From the NCBI RefSeq assembly GCF_000688235.1, contig NZ_JHYO01000011.1:1-64000 (forward strand): a stretch of 64,000 nt of DNA, given 5' to 3'. The position numbers and the translations under genes were made by a program. The DNA is from Terasakiella pusilla DSM 6293 (lineage in GTDB: Bacteria; Pseudomonadota; Alphaproteobacteria; Rhodospirillales; Terasakiellaceae). Below, piece by piece: positions 27,735 to 37,000 of the stretch. The notes under the pieces were generated by a model. The model worked only from the letters and a program-made list of their open reading frames with translations, did no database searches and was not told the origin of the DNA. Every line of letters starts with the position of its first letter. Within the stretch, counting starts at the first letter, position 1.

Positions 27735-29065
27735 CCTTGAAAGTTCGCTTCGCACCTTCACCGACCGGCCATCTTCATGTGGGCAACGCCCGTATGGCCT
27801 TGATTAACTATCTCTATGCGCGCAATGCAAACGGGACGTTTTTGCTGCGTGTGGACGATACCGACCAGGAACGCTCCAAGCCGGAATATGAGCAGGGGAT
27901 CAAAGATGCGCTGACATGGCTGGGTCTTAAGTGGGATGAAGAAGAACATCAGTCCGCCCGTATGGCTCGCTACGAAGAAGTTTTCGAAGACCTTAAAGGG
28001 AAGGGCTTTGTCTATGATTGCTACGAGACACCGGAAGAACTGGATTATATGCGCAAACGTCTGCGCTCACGCGGCAAACCGCCGATTTATGACCGTTCTG
28101 CCCTTGATTTGTCCGATGCCGATAAAGAAAAACTAAAAGCAGAAGGTCGTCAGGCCCACTGGCGCTTTAAATTGCCGGATGGGGACATTGAATGGTGTGA
28201 TCTGGTCCAAGGCGACAAAAAATTTGTGGCTGCCAACTTGGCGGACCCTGTGATCCGTCGTGCCGATGGCACGTTCCTGTACATGATGCCGTCTGCGATT
28301 GATGATATCGATATGGCTGTAACCCACGTGATGCGCGGGGAAGACCATGTGTCCAACACGGCTGTGCAGATTGCGATGTTTAAAGTGTTGAATGACGGCA
28401 AGTTCCCGGAATTTGCGCACTTACCGCTGCTGTCCGGTACGGAAGGGGAGAAACTCTCCAAACGTATTGGCTCGCTGTCTCTGGCGGATTTGCAGGAAGA
28501 TGGTCTGGAAGCGATGGCAATCAACAGCCTGCTTGCGCACTTGGGAACGTCTGAAAATATCGAAGCCACAAACGATCTGGACGCTTTGGTGAAGTCTTTT
28601 GACATCACAAGCTTTGGTCGCGGCACCCCAAAATTCGATTCCAAAGAACTGGACCGTCTGAACGCCAAATTGATCCACGATATGGATTGGGCGACAGCGT
28701 CTGCCCGTCTGGATATCGAGGGGGCGGATGAAACGTTCTGGGAAGCGGTACGCCCCAACCTGTCACGCTTGAAAGATGCCCAAGACTGGGCAGCGATCGT
28801 GTATGGTAAAGTGACACCGGTGATCGAAGATGCGGACTTTGCAAAAGAAGCAATGGGCCTGTTGCCAGAGGGTGATTGGGATCAGGACACGTGGCAAAAC
28901 TGGACCAACGCGGTCAAAGAAGCCACAGGCCGTAAAGGCAAGCAACTGTTTATGCCCCTGCGTCAAGCCCTGACTGGTATGGACCACGGGCCGGAACTGA
29001 AAGTTCTGTTGCCATTGCTGGGCCGTGAAAAAGTAGAAGCGCGCCTGAGTGGTGACGCTGCCTAA
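27731..29065 (+). CDS. gltX: Glutamate-tRNA ligase
   Basis: A 444-residue class I aminoacyl-tRNA synthetase. The HIGH-type motif is in 'RFAPSPTGHLHVGNARMALI' and the KMSKS-type motif is 'EKLSKRIGSLS'. It is shorter than the about 470-residue norm. Alphaproteobacteria often carry two GltX copies, one able to charge tRNA-Gln for amidation; which type this is cannot be decided from sequence alone. It overlaps nadE by four bases and ends at an intrinsic terminator. Confidence 0.93.
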   Translation: MTLKVRFAPSPTGHLHVGNARMALINYLYARNANGTFLLRVDDTDQERSKPEYEQGIKDALTWLGLKWDEEEHQSARMARYEEVFEDLKGKGFVYDCYETPEELDYMRKRLRSRGKPPIYDRSALDLSDADKEKLKAEGRQAHWRFKLPDGDIEWCDLVQGDKKFVAANLADPVIRRADGTFLYMMPSAIDDIDMAVTHVMRGEDHVSNTAVQIAMFKVLNDGKFPEFAHLPLLSGTEGEKLSKRIGSLSLADLQEDGLEAMAINSLLAHLGTSENIEATNDLDALVKSFDITSFGRGTPKFDSKELDRLNAKLIHDMDWATASARLDIEGADETFWEAVRPNLSRLKDAQDWAAIVYGKVTPVIEDADFAKEAMGLLPEGDWDQDTWQNWTNAVKEATGRKGKQLFMPLRQALTGMDHGPELKVLLPLLGREKVEARLSGDAA

Positions 29066-29066
29066 T

Positions 29067-29104
29067 AAAAAGATGCCCCTACCGTAATGGTGGGGGCGTT
29101 TTTT
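29067..29104 (+). terminator. Intrinsic terminator after gltX
   Basis: An imperfect stem (GATGCCCCTACC against GGTGGGGGCG) directly after the gltX stop is followed by TTTTTT. It ends the nadE-gltX transcript. Confidence 0.7.
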
Positions 29105-29153
29105 ACGTTAGGTGCTGCGGAAAGAAAAAACACACATTCGGTATAAGTGAAAA

Positions 29154-30524
29154 ATGACCTTACATATCTACAATACACTCACTCGTAAAAAAGAAGCTTT
29201 TAAGCCGATCGACCCGCAACATGTTGGCATGTATGTCTGTGGTCCGACGGTTTATGATTTTGCCCATATTGGCAATGCGCGTCCGGTGATCGTGTTTGAT
29301 GTGATGTGTCGACTGTTACAAACACTCTATCCGAAAGTCACTTACGTTCGTAACATCACGGACGTGGACGATAAAATTAACGCCAAGGCCAAAGAAACCG
29401 GCGAAGATATCCGCACGATTACAGAGCGCACAGCGGCGATGTTTCATGAGGATATGGCAGCCCTGAACGCCAAAGCCCCGTCCATCGAACCACGCGCAAC
29501 CGAACATATCGCCGAGATGATCGAGATGATTGAACGTCTGATCGAGTATGGTCATGCCTATGCGGCGGACGGTCATGTGTTGTTCCATGTCCCCAGCATG
29601 CCGAATTATGGCGAGCTGTCACGTCGCAAGATGGAAGACATGATCGCAGGCGCGCGTGTGGAAGTGGCGTCTTACAAAAAAGATCCGGCAGATTTCGTGC
29701 TTTGGAAACCATCTGAAGACGATGTACCGGGATGGGACAGCCCGTGGGGCCGTGGCCGTCCGGGCTGGCACATCGAATGTTCCGCCATGAGCCGCAAATA
29801 TCTGGGCGATACGTTTGATATCCATGGCGGCGGGCATGATCTGGTCTTCCCACATCATGAAAATGAGATCGCGCAAAGCTGCTGTGCCAATAAAACAGAC
29901 AAATTTGCCAACTACTGGATGCACAACGGGCATCTGATGGTGGAAGGTGAGAAAATGTCCAAGTCTTTGGGTAACTTCTTCACCGTTCATGAATTGTTGG
30001 AAGAAGTACCGGGTGAAGCGCTGCGTTTTTATATGCTCTCATCACAATATCGCTCTCCCTTCGATTTTACCAAAGACGGGGTACGCGAGGCAAAAGCTAC
30101 GCTGGATCGTTTTTATACGGCTTTACGTCAGCATAAAGATGTGGTCGCGGCAGATGTGGCCGCCCCTGATGCCTTTATGGAGGCATTGAAGGATGATCTG
30201 AACACGCCGCTTGCCATCTCTGTGATGCATGAGTGTTTGTCGGCTTTCAACAAAGACCCGTCGGCGCACAACAAAGGGGTGTTGATGGCCTGTGCCAATT
30301 TGCTCGGCATTTTGGAACAAGACATTGAAGGCTGGTTTACAGGCGCAGGTGACCAAGGTGCTGGTGGTGTCGATGGTGCCGCTGTTCAAGCATTGATTGA
30401 TGAGCGCGCGACGGCTAAACTAAATAAAGATTTTGCCACCGCAGACCGTATCCGGGACGAGCTGGATGCTATGGGCGTTGTTTTAGAAGATGGCGCTGGC
30501 GGTACAAGCTGGAAGCTGAAATAG
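29154..30524 (+). CDS. cysS: Cysteine-tRNA ligase
   Basis: A 456-residue class I synthetase. '[19 protein letters not shown]' holds the HIGH motif (HIGN) with the first zinc cysteine just ahead; '[14 protein letters not shown]' and '[13 protein letters not shown]' supply the remaining zinc ligands; '[11 protein letters not shown]' is KMSKS. The C-terminal anticodon-binding helices are present ('[20 protein letters not shown]'). It is complete. The next gene's start region begins two bases after its stop, so co-transcription is likely. Confidence 0.96.
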   Translation: MTLHIYNTLTRKKEAFKPIDPQHVGMYVCGPTVYDFAHIGNARPVIVFDVMCRLLQTLYPKVTYVRNITDVDDKINAKAKETGEDIRTITERTAAMFHEDMAALNAKAPSIEPRATEHIAEMIEMIERLIEYGHAYAADGHVLFHVPSMPNYGELSRRKMEDMIAGARVEVASYKKDPADFVLWKPSEDDVPGWDSPWGRGRPGWHIECSAMSRKYLGDTFDIHGGGHDLVFPHHENEIAQSCCANKTDKFANYWMHNGHLMVEGEKMSKSLGNFFTVHELLEEVPGEALRFYMLSSQYRSPFDFTKDGVREAKATLDRFYTALRQHKDVVAADVAAPDAFMEALKDDLNTPLAISVMHECLSAFNKDPSAHNKGVLMACANLLGILEQDIEGWFTGAGDQGAGGVDGAAVQALIDERATAKLNKDFATADRIRDELDAMGVVLEDGAGGTSWKLK

Positions 30525-30540
30525 GATGAAGGAGGGGAGA

Positions 30541-31332
30541 ATGAAGAAAGTCGTTTTTAGTGTTCTTTGCGCTCTCCTCCTGTCTTTTTCGTCTGTGAGT
30601 TACGCCGAAGATTTACGGATCGGTGTTGGCCTGTCAAAACCCCCCTATGTGATTCAGGAAACCAATAGTGGGGTTGAACTGGATATCGTGCGCCGTGCCC
30701 TTGAGATTGCGGGCTATACGATGAAGCCACACTATATGCCGCTTTTACGCATCCCTCACGAATTGAACGGCGGATCCCTTGATGGCGGGATGCATATCCG
30801 TGCCCATTTGCTGATCGACGGCTTTTTTTCAGAGGAAGTGATTTTTTATCGCAATTATGCGATTACGCTTGATGAAAAAGACCTGAGAATTGACGGCTTT
30901 AGGGATTTGGAAGGGAAAACGATTATTTCCTTCCAGAATGCACGCAAGTTTTTGGGGGAACAGTTTGCCAATGCGGTGAAAACCAGTAAAAATTATGCGG
31001 AAATCGCCAATCAGGAACTTCAGGTACGTATGTTGGCGGCAGGTCGGGCGCAGGTCGCTGTGGGTGATTTTCGGATTTTTCTACACTTCGCTCAAAAGTT
31101 TGAAGAAAAATTTGGCGTGCCTTTGAAGCTGCGTTTCCATGCTTTGTTTCAGCCGACACCGTACCGTACAGCCTTTCGCAGCAGACAGGTACGGGACGAT
31201 TTCGACAAAGGCTTACGCCAATTGCGTGAGAGTGGCGAGTATGAAGCGATTATGGATAAGTACATCAAGCTGGATGATCTGAAGACGCTTGATCAATCTA
31301 TGCCTAAAAGTGAACCCAAGGCGGAAGATTGA
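30541..31332 (+). CDS. Periplasmic solute-binding protein, SBP_bac_3 family
   Basis: A 263-residue protein with signal peptide 'MKKVVFSVLCALLLSFSSVS' followed by YAED. The domain opens 'LRIGVGLSKPPYVIQ' and 'GVELDIVRRALEIAGY', and closes 'LRESGEYEAIMDKYI', the two-lobed PBP fold of polar-amino-acid binding proteins. No ABC permease or ATPase genes are adjacent, so it may be an orphan binding or sensory protein. The start at 30541 has GGAGGGGAG ahead of it; the ATG at 30526 overlaps that site. The terminator stem overlaps its 3' end. Confidence 0.8.
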   Translation: MKKVVFSVLCALLLSFSSVSYAEDLRIGVGLSKPPYVIQETNSGVELDIVRRALEIAGYTMKPHYMPLLRIPHELNGGSLDGGMHIRAHLLIDGFFSEEVIFYRNYAITLDEKDLRIDGFRDLEGKTIISFQNARKFLGEQFANAVKTSKNYAEIANQELQVRMLAAGRAQVAVGDFRIFLHFAQKFEEKFGVPLKLRFHALFQPTPYRTAFRSRQVRDDFDKGLRQLRESGEYEAIMDKYIKLDDLKTLDQSMPKSEPKAED

Positions 31333-31344
31333 TCCGCCTTTTTT
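31318..31344 (+). terminator. Intrinsic terminator overlapping the end of the binding-protein gene
   Basis: AAGGCGGA (31318-31325) pairs with TCCGCCTT (31333-31340), then TTTT. The stop codon lies in the loop. Confidence 0.85.
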
Positions 31345-31406
31345 AAAAGAAAAAATCTCTAATCCGTGTATAGTGCCGTCATATTTCCGTTTAGGGGTGT
31401 GTTCTG

Positions 31407-32960
31407 TTGCGCTTATCACTTTCTATTTTTTTGATGTTGACCTTGATGATGCTGTCGTCAGCTGCCTTGGCGCAGTCTGAGCCGCAGGATGAGCGCCCAA
31501 CACAACAGGTTGATGAGAAACCGTGGCGCAAAAAAACGGATAAGGACGGGGAGAAAACCCGCCAAAAGTCCGTACGGGCGACACAGAAAACCTACGCATC
31601 CATGGCCCGCGCCCTGTTGGGGGACCCGCATTGGAGTGAACGGTTCTGGCGATTGTTGGAAGATGAAACGCCCAAGATTGCCATTCATCCTTTTAAGGCC
31701 GAAGATTTGCCCATCCCGTTGCCTGAGGCACAAGCCTATGTGGAGGGACTGAGTACGGCGTTGGTCGCCCAGTCCAAAGGACGCTATGCCATCGTCGGGC
31801 GTCAGGAATTGGGGGCTGTTGTTGATGAAATTCACCAGATTGGGACGAGAACCGAGAGCGTGAACCCCTTGGGGGAGTTGATGGATCGGGCGCGTTCGGA
31901 CTTATTGGCGGTGGGGCATCTGGCATTGCAAAAAGACTGGGTTGTTCTGTCCTATAAGCTTGTGGAGACGGAAAGTGGGCGCATTGTTTCCACAGCCCAA
32001 GGCCGCTTTAAACGTTCGCAAGGGGAGGTCGCGGCAAATGTGACCGGATTGTCCCTGAAGGGGGCGGCAGTGCAGGCCGCCCGCAAATTGTTGCGCGATG
32101 CGTCCAAGCTGGATCATGTGATGGTACAAGGGCTGCGTTATCAGACCAGCGGTGTGCATACGGCGTTCGGGCGTTATTTTATGGAAATGCTGAGTGATGA
32201 GTTTCGTAAAGTTGCTGCGTCCGGTCCGCGCAATATCAATAATCTTTCCCTTTCTGATTTTGTGGTGGAAGAGGAACGGTTTCGAGGCCTTAAACTGGCA
32301 AGAAGTCAAACGCTGGAAGAAAATCAACTTGGATTAGACGCAGGGCGCTATTTGATCAAAGGGACGTATTGGGTGTTGGCGGACCATATAGAAATTCGCC
32401 TGACCCTTTTTCAGACAGGGGGGGCATCGGTATCTTGGCGGGGGAGAGTGTTGCGAAGCGAAATTCCTGAAGATTTAACTTTGGTGCCGCCGCCTGCACC
32501 GATCGAGGAAGCTGACAGTCGCCCCTTGGGGCCGATTGACCTTTATCTGTCCAGCAACAAGGGAGAGAACCCGCAATATAAAGTGGGGGAAGAAATGACC
32601 TTGATGGTGCGCGCAGGCGAAGAGGCGCATCTGGCGTGTTATTATGTACAGGCCGATGGCGCGATTTTTCGCATCTTCCCTAACCGATTTATGACGGCAG
32701 ATAAGCTGTCTGGCGGATTTGTGCAGCATATACCGGCCGCAGGGATGCCGTTTGCTTTTGAGTTTGCCCCGCCGCGTGGGGTGGAAGCGGTTAAATGTTA
32801 TGCGACGGATAGGGATGTATCCAGCCGGATTATCCCACAGACCGTTAAGGCTGCGTTTGAGCCGTTGCCGCAAAAAAATGAACGCGAACTGACCAAACTC
32901 TACCGCAGCCTTAGCGATGTGACATTAAGTGAAGCGTCCTTGATTGTGACGGTTCATTGA
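31407..32960 (+). CDS. Exported protein with FlgO/CsgG-like and DUF4384 domains
   Basis: A 517-residue protein with a signal peptide ending near 'SSAALAQSEP', then a charged low-complexity stretch. The middle (about 85-240) resembles FlgO/CsgG-type domains ('PKIAIHPFKAEDLPI', 'GRYAIVGRQELGAVVDE'). The C-terminal part (about 385-480) fits DUF4384: 'KVGEEMTLMVRAGEEAHLAC' and 'DGAIFRIFPNRF'. Such proteins act at the cell surface or envelope, but no function is established. It starts with TTG at 31407 behind GGGGTG. Convergent with apt, the stops abut. Confidence 0.65.
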   Translation: MRLSLSIFLMLTLMMLSSAALAQSEPQDERPTQQVDEKPWRKKTDKDGEKTRQKSVRATQKTYASMARALLGDPHWSERFWRLLEDETPKIAIHPFKAEDLPIPLPEAQAYVEGLSTALVAQSKGRYAIVGRQELGAVVDEIHQIGTRTESVNPLGELMDRARSDLLAVGHLALQKDWVVLSYKLVETESGRIVSTAQGRFKRSQGEVAANVTGLSLKGAAVQAARKLLRDASKLDHVMVQGLRYQTSGVHTAFGRYFMEMLSDEFRKVAASGPRNINNLSLSDFVVEEERFRGLKLARSQTLEENQLGLDAGRYLIKGTYWVLADHIEIRLTLFQTGGASVSWRGRVLRSEIPEDLTLVPPPAPIEEADSRPLGPIDLYLSSNKGENPQYKVGEEMTLMVRAGEEAHLACYYVQADGAIFRIFPNRFMTADKLSGGFVQHIPAAGMPFAFEFAPPRGVEAVKCYATDRDVSSRIIPQTVKAAFEPLPQKNERELTKLYRSLSDVTLSEASLIVTVH

Positions 32961-33479
32961 TTAATCGTCGTAAGACACCAACGTGTCAAACGGGACGTCG
33001 CCGAGTTTATCGCGTCCCTTCAGGAAGTTAAGTTCAATGATGCAAGCGGTGCCGACCACATCTGCGCCTGCTTGTTTAAATAGATTGATCGCGGCTTCCA
33101 TGGTGCCGTCTGTTGCCAGCAGATCGTCAAGGATGACCACGCGCTGTCCCGGCTGGACGCAATCTTTCTGGATCTCAACCGTGTTGGAGCCATATTCCAG
33201 ATCGTAGGCATAAGACATGGTTTCACCGGGCAATTTGCCCTGTTTGCGAACCATGGTGAAACCTAGACCGAGTTTCAGGGCCAGCGGGGCGGCAACCAGA
33301 AAACCACGGGCATCTAGCCCTGCAAGAATGTCAGGTTGATGGCGGCTGACGATTTTTGCCAAGCGGCCCATGGCAACCTGCCACGCGTCCGGTTGTGCCA
33401 GCAATGTTGAAATATCGTAAAAGAGAATCCCCGGTTTCGGGAAATCAGGAATACCGCGGATATGGTCTTTTAAGTCCAT
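32961..33479 (-). CDS. apt: Adenine phosphoribosyltransferase
   Basis: A 172-residue salvage enzyme forming AMP from adenine and PRPP. It opens '[20 protein letters not shown]', typical of Apt; the PRPP loop is '[17 protein letters not shown]'. Length matches the family. The frame is open upstream to 33671, but those residues are not Apt-like and overlap the divergent regulator's start, so the ATG at 33479 is chosen. It diverges from the RpiR gene, and the RpiR-locus operator candidates lie between them. Confidence 0.93.
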   Translation of the reverse strand: MDLKDHIRGIPDFPKPGILFYDISTLLAQPDAWQVAMGRLAKIVSRHQPDILAGLDARGFLVAAPLALKLGLGFTMVRKQGKLPGETMSYAYDLEYGSNTVEIQKDCVQPGQRVVILDDLLATDGTMEAAINLFKQAGADVVGTACIIELNFLKGRDKLGDVPFDTLVSYDD

Positions 33480-33572
33480 TGTGTCTGCCCTTATTGTCAA
33501 AAATATTACTCCCATCATAAGCAGCAAGTCTTCGGGATAAAAGTCGTTTTTTATTTCGGAAAAGAAAACGTA

Positions 33573-33639
33573 TGTTTCACTATGATAATTTTTGAAACAA
33601 GTGTTGCAAAAAGGATCGAAGCATGAGATGAGTGTTTCA
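33573..33639. promoter_or_regulatory. Operator cluster upstream of the RpiR regulator
   Basis: TTGAAACAAGTGTTGCAA (33592-33609) is an inverted repeat with one mismatch (TTGAAACA-AG-TGTTGCAA). TGTTTCA also occurs at 33573-33579 and 33633-33639. The 13-mer AAACAAGTGTTGC recurs exactly before the TRAP binding-protein gene, so it is probably the RpiR binding site. Confidence 0.6.
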
Positions 33640-33656
33640 GAGGGAAAGGTGCTCTG

Positions 33657-34559
33657 ATGGATTTTGATCAACTAAAAGACCGCATGACGTCACAGTTTGA
33701 AGAAATGAGCCCGCAAGTGCAGGCGGCCGCACGTTATGTGCTGGATAACGTCGAAGATGTGGCGTTGATGTCTATGCGTCAGTTAGCAAAAGAAGCAGAT
33801 GTGCACCCAACCACTATGGTCCGCCTGGCCCAAGCCGTCGGGTTTGAAGGGTTTAACGATCTAAAGGACGTTTTTCAGACCCGCTTACGCGCGGCACCGG
33901 ATGATCTGGTGGGCCGTGCACGTGGGCTGCAGGGCAAAAAAAACAGTACCCTTAAGCTTCTGGAAGAGATCGAACAGAACGCCCATAACAATATTTATCA
34001 AAGCATCCATGGGTCCGGCGCCGCAAAACTGGAAAAGGCGGCTGATTTTCTATTGTCTGCCAAGCGTGTGTTTATTATGGGCTTGCGGATTTCATATCCG
34101 GTGGCTTTTTCGTTTTCTTATGCGTACGGCATGTTTCGATCCAACGCGCAGCTGGTGGATGGACAGGCCGGCACGACAGCCGATAGTTTGCGCGGGATTG
34201 GGGAGGGTGATGTGTTGTTGGCCATTTCCGTCTCCCCCTTTAGTCGCGATACCGTGCGTGCGGTGCGCTATGCCCGCAGCCGTGGCGCGGGCATTTTAAC
34301 CATTACAGATAGTGAAATTACGCCCATGAATGGGGATAGAACCCTCAATCTGGTCGCGCGTAATGAATCGATGACCTTCTTTCCGTCCATAACCGCAAGC
34401 ACGGCATTGGTGGAAAGTTTGATTGCCATCATGATCGCAAAAGGAGGGGAAGACCTTCTGGATGTGGTGGCAGAAAGCAGAGCCCAGCTTGATGAGTTTG
34501 AGGCTTATTGGGAAGTCCAATCCCAAACACCCCCTCTCTTATTTTCTGACAAGGATTAG
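33657..34559 (+). CDS. MurR/RpiR-family transcriptional regulator
   Basis: A 300-residue regulator: N-terminal HTH_6 domain (about 1-77; '[20 protein letters not shown]' and '[13 protein letters not shown]') and a C-terminal SIS domain (about 125-250; '[19 protein letters not shown]', '[18 protein letters not shown]'). SIS domains of this family usually bind phosphorylated or sugar-like effectors, though RpiR proteins also control amino-compound catabolism. It is the first gene of the aminotransferase-BKACE-TRAP cluster; the aminotransferase start lies four bases after its stop. Repeats in its promoter recur before the TRAP genes, suggesting it controls the whole cluster. Confidence 0.88.
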   Translation: MDFDQLKDRMTSQFEEMSPQVQAAARYVLDNVEDVALMSMRQLAKEADVHPTTMVRLAQAVGFEGFNDLKDVFQTRLRAAPDDLVGRARGLQGKKNSTLKLLEEIEQNAHNNIYQSIHGSGAAKLEKAADFLLSAKRVFIMGLRISYPVAFSFSYAYGMFRSNAQLVDGQAGTTADSLRGIGEGDVLLAISVSPFSRDTVRAVRYARSRGAGILTITDSEITPMNGDRTLNLVARNESMTFFPSITASTALVESLIAIMIAKGGEDLLDVVAESRAQLDEFEAYWEVQSQTPPLLFSDKD

Positions 34560-34563
34560 AAAA

Positions 34564-35892
34564 ATGACATCGCATGTCTTTCATCGCAGTTTGAAAGGCG
34601 ACTTGCCGCTTGCTGACAAAGGCGACGGTCCCTACATCATCTCCAAAGATGGTGACGCGTATCTTGATGCCTCCGGTGGTGCGGCTGTGTCCTGTATTGG
34701 TCATAGCAATGAAAAGGTCCGACAGGCCATTCATGAACAGGTCGATAAACTGGCCTATGCTCACACCGGCTTTTTCTCCAGTGAACCGGCAGAACAGCTC
34801 GCGGACTTTTTGATCGAACGCGCGCCGGGGAACTTCGAGTCGGTCTATTTTGTCTCCGGCGGGTCGGAAGCGGTGGAAACAGCCCTGAAAATGGCGCGTC
34901 AGTATTTCCTTGAAATCGATCAACCCCAGCGGACACGGGTCATTGCACGCAAGCAAAGCTACCACGGCAACACCCTTGGCGCGTTGGCGGTTGGCGGCAA
35001 CGAATGGCGTCGGGCTTCTTTTGCTCCGTTGTTGGTGGATCATGGTCGTGTGTCGGCGTGCTATCCCTATCGTGGACAAGCTGCGGGTGAGAGCGAGGAA
35101 GCTTACGCGACCCGTCTCGCAGATGAGCTGGAAGCCGAGATCAAGCGCTTGGGCGAAGACAATGTCATGGCCTTTGTTGCAGAAACCGTAAGCGGTGCGA
35201 CCCTTGGGGCGCAGCAGCCGGTGGCCGGTTACTTTAAAAAAGTACGCGAGATTTGTTCGCGTTACGGTGTGCTATTGATTTTGGATGAAGTCATGTGCGG
35301 TATGGGCCGCACAGGTAGCCTGTTTGCCTATGAACAAGAAGGATTTGTCCCGGATATCGTGACCATCGCCAAAGGTCTGGGCGGTGGCTATCAGCCCATC
35401 GGCGCGGTCATGGCCTCTTCGCGCATTTACGCTGCCTTTAAAAATGGCAGTGGTGTCTTTATGAACGGGCATACGTACTTGGGCCATCCGGTCGCGTGTG
35501 CAGCCGCACTGGCAGTGCAGCGGGTGATTGAGGAAGATAATCTGGTTGCCAATGTCCAGACACAAGGGACGTACTTTGAAAAACGATTGATCGAGACGTT
35601 TGGCGATCATCCGCATGTGGGGGACATTCGTGGGCGTGGCCTGTTCCGCGCGTTAGAGTTTGTGGAGGATCGCGCGAGCAAAGCGCCGTTTGATCCGGCC
35701 CGTAAATTGAATCTGAAGCTTAAAAAAGCCGCGATGGATCGAAAGATGGTCTGTTATCCCAACGGCGGCACCATTGATGGACGGTTTGGGGATCATGTGT
35801 TGTTGGCCCCGCCTTTTATCAGTACACCACAATTGATTGACGAGATTGTATCGCGCTTGGCAGACTCCTTGGAAGAGGCTTTGAAAGTATGA
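34564..35892 (+). CDS. Class III PLP-dependent aminotransferase
   Basis: A 442-residue omega/beta-amino-acid-type aminotransferase. 'FVSGGSEAVETALKMARQYF' binds the PLP phosphate; 'LILDEVMCGMGRTGSLFAYE' carries the PLP-pyridine Asp; the Schiff-base Lys is in 'DIVTIAKGLGGGYQPIGAV'. Length and motifs match the family fully. Substrate is not predictable from sequence. The downstream BKACE (four-base overlap) suggests the product is a beta-keto acid, hence a beta-amino-acid-type substrate. The start at 34564 follows AAGGA; a longer in-frame version would overlap the regulator. Confidence 0.88.
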   Translation: MTSHVFHRSLKGDLPLADKGDGPYIISKDGDAYLDASGGAAVSCIGHSNEKVRQAIHEQVDKLAYAHTGFFSSEPAEQLADFLIERAPGNFESVYFVSGGSEAVETALKMARQYFLEIDQPQRTRVIARKQSYHGNTLGALAVGGNEWRRASFAPLLVDHGRVSACYPYRGQAAGESEEAYATRLADELEAEIKRLGEDNVMAFVAETVSGATLGAQQPVAGYFKKVREICSRYGVLLILDEVMCGMGRTGSLFAYEQEGFVPDIVTIAKGLGGGYQPIGAVMASSRIYAAFKNGSGVFMNGHTYLGHPVACAAALAVQRVIEEDNLVANVQTQGTYFEKRLIETFGDHPHVGDIRGRGLFRALEFVEDRASKAPFDPARKLNLKLKKAAMDRKMVCYPNGGTIDGRFGDHVLLAPPFISTPQLIDEIVSRLADSLEEALKV

Positions 35893-36713
35893 CGACAGGA
35901 AATGCCATGATGTTAACGGTTGCGCCCAATGGGGCGCGCCTGACGCAGCAGGACCACCCGGCTTTGCCCATCACACCGGATGAACTGGCGCGTTGTGCCG
36001 CAGAATGTCTGGAGGCTGGCGCGGGCATGATCCACCTGCATGTACGCGATGGGGATCAAAAGCATGTCTTGGATGGGGATGGATACCGTGAGGCAATTGC
36101 GGCGATCCGTCGTGATCTGGGCGATAAGATTGTCATTCAGGTGACCACAGAAGCGGTTGGTATGTATCGATCTGAACAACAGATCTCGCTGGTGCGTGAT
36201 GTCAAGCCCGAGGCGGTTTCCTTGGGCTTGCGCGAACTGTTGCCCGTGGATGGAGATGAAAAAATCTTTGCCGAGTTCTGGAACTGGATGAAAGCAGAAT
36301 CGATCTGGCCGCAAGTGATCCTGTATGATGACAACGACGTTCGACGTTTGGTTGATCTACAAAAACGCGGCGTGATTGAAGCGGATCGTTTGTCCGTCCT
36401 GTTTGTACTGGGGCGTTATGGCAAACAACAAGCCTCGCCGATTGAGCTTGTCGCCTTCCTCAATGCGATGGGGGAGCGAAGTGATTGGGACTGGAGTGTC
36501 TGTGCTTTTGGCGATCGGGAAAATGGCTGCATTACGGCGGCGGCCTGTTTTGGCGGTCATGGGCGCATTGGCTATGAGAACAACCGCTTGATGGCCGATG
36601 GCTCTATCTCAAAGGATAATGCAGCCTTGATTGCGCAAGCCGTTACAAGCGCCCGTTTGGTCGGGCGTACGCCCATGGCGGCAACCGACATCAGGCAGCG
36701 TTTTATGAGATAA
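35889..36713 (+). CDS. Beta-keto acid cleavage enzyme (BKACE, DUF849)
   Basis: A 274-residue Zn-dependent TIM-barrel enzyme. BKACE proteins condense a beta-keto acid with acetyl-CoA, releasing acetoacetate and a shortened acyl-CoA; the prototype Kce acts in lysine fermentation. The zinc ligands are visible: His49 and His51 in 'MIHLHVRDGD' and Glu230 in 'GRIGYENN'. 'VAPNGARLTQQDHPALPIT' is the typical N-terminal block. It overlaps the aminotransferase stop by four bases; a second start at 35907 with AGGA six bases ahead is also possible. The exact keto acid is unknown. Confidence 0.88.
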   Translation: MTTGNAMMLTVAPNGARLTQQDHPALPITPDELARCAAECLEAGAGMIHLHVRDGDQKHVLDGDGYREAIAAIRRDLGDKIVIQVTTEAVGMYRSEQQISLVRDVKPEAVSLGLRELLPVDGDEKIFAEFWNWMKAESIWPQVILYDDNDVRRLVDLQKRGVIEADRLSVLFVLGRYGKQQASPIELVAFLNAMGERSDWDWSVCAFGDRENGCITAAACFGGHGRIGYENNRLMADGSISKDNAALIAQAVTSARLVGRTPMAATDIRQRFMR

Positions 36714-36754
36714 AGGTGATGGAAAGTCAGAGGGTTATTGTGCAATGCACTGGT

Positions 36755-36793
36755 TGTTTCAGTAATTGTAATGTATCAAAACAAGTGTTGCGG
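36755..36793. promoter_or_regulatory. Second copy of the RpiR-locus operator, before the TRAP genes
   Basis: TGTTTCA (36755-36761) is followed by TCAAAACAAGTGTTGCGG (36776-36793), sharing AAACAAGTGTTGC exactly with the site before the RpiR gene. It lies about 210 bp upstream of the TRAP binding-protein start. The remaining spacer to 37000 is AT-rich, with a small TCTGA-aaaa-TCAGA hairpin (36912-36925) and no gene. Confidence 0.55.
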
Positions 36794-37000
36794 TCTCTGG
36801 TGAACTATGCTTAGGTATTACCAAGAAAATGAGATGAAAGGTTGATAATTTTTCTCGACTTCTCATGTCTATAACGATAGTCAAAAGCAAAAATAATAAA
36901 AAATCGGGTGATCTGAAAAATCAGACACTCATATGGGTCCGGGAATGTGTGTTCCAAGGATAATTGAAACTAAAAACATACCGTTGCAGGAGAGATATAT

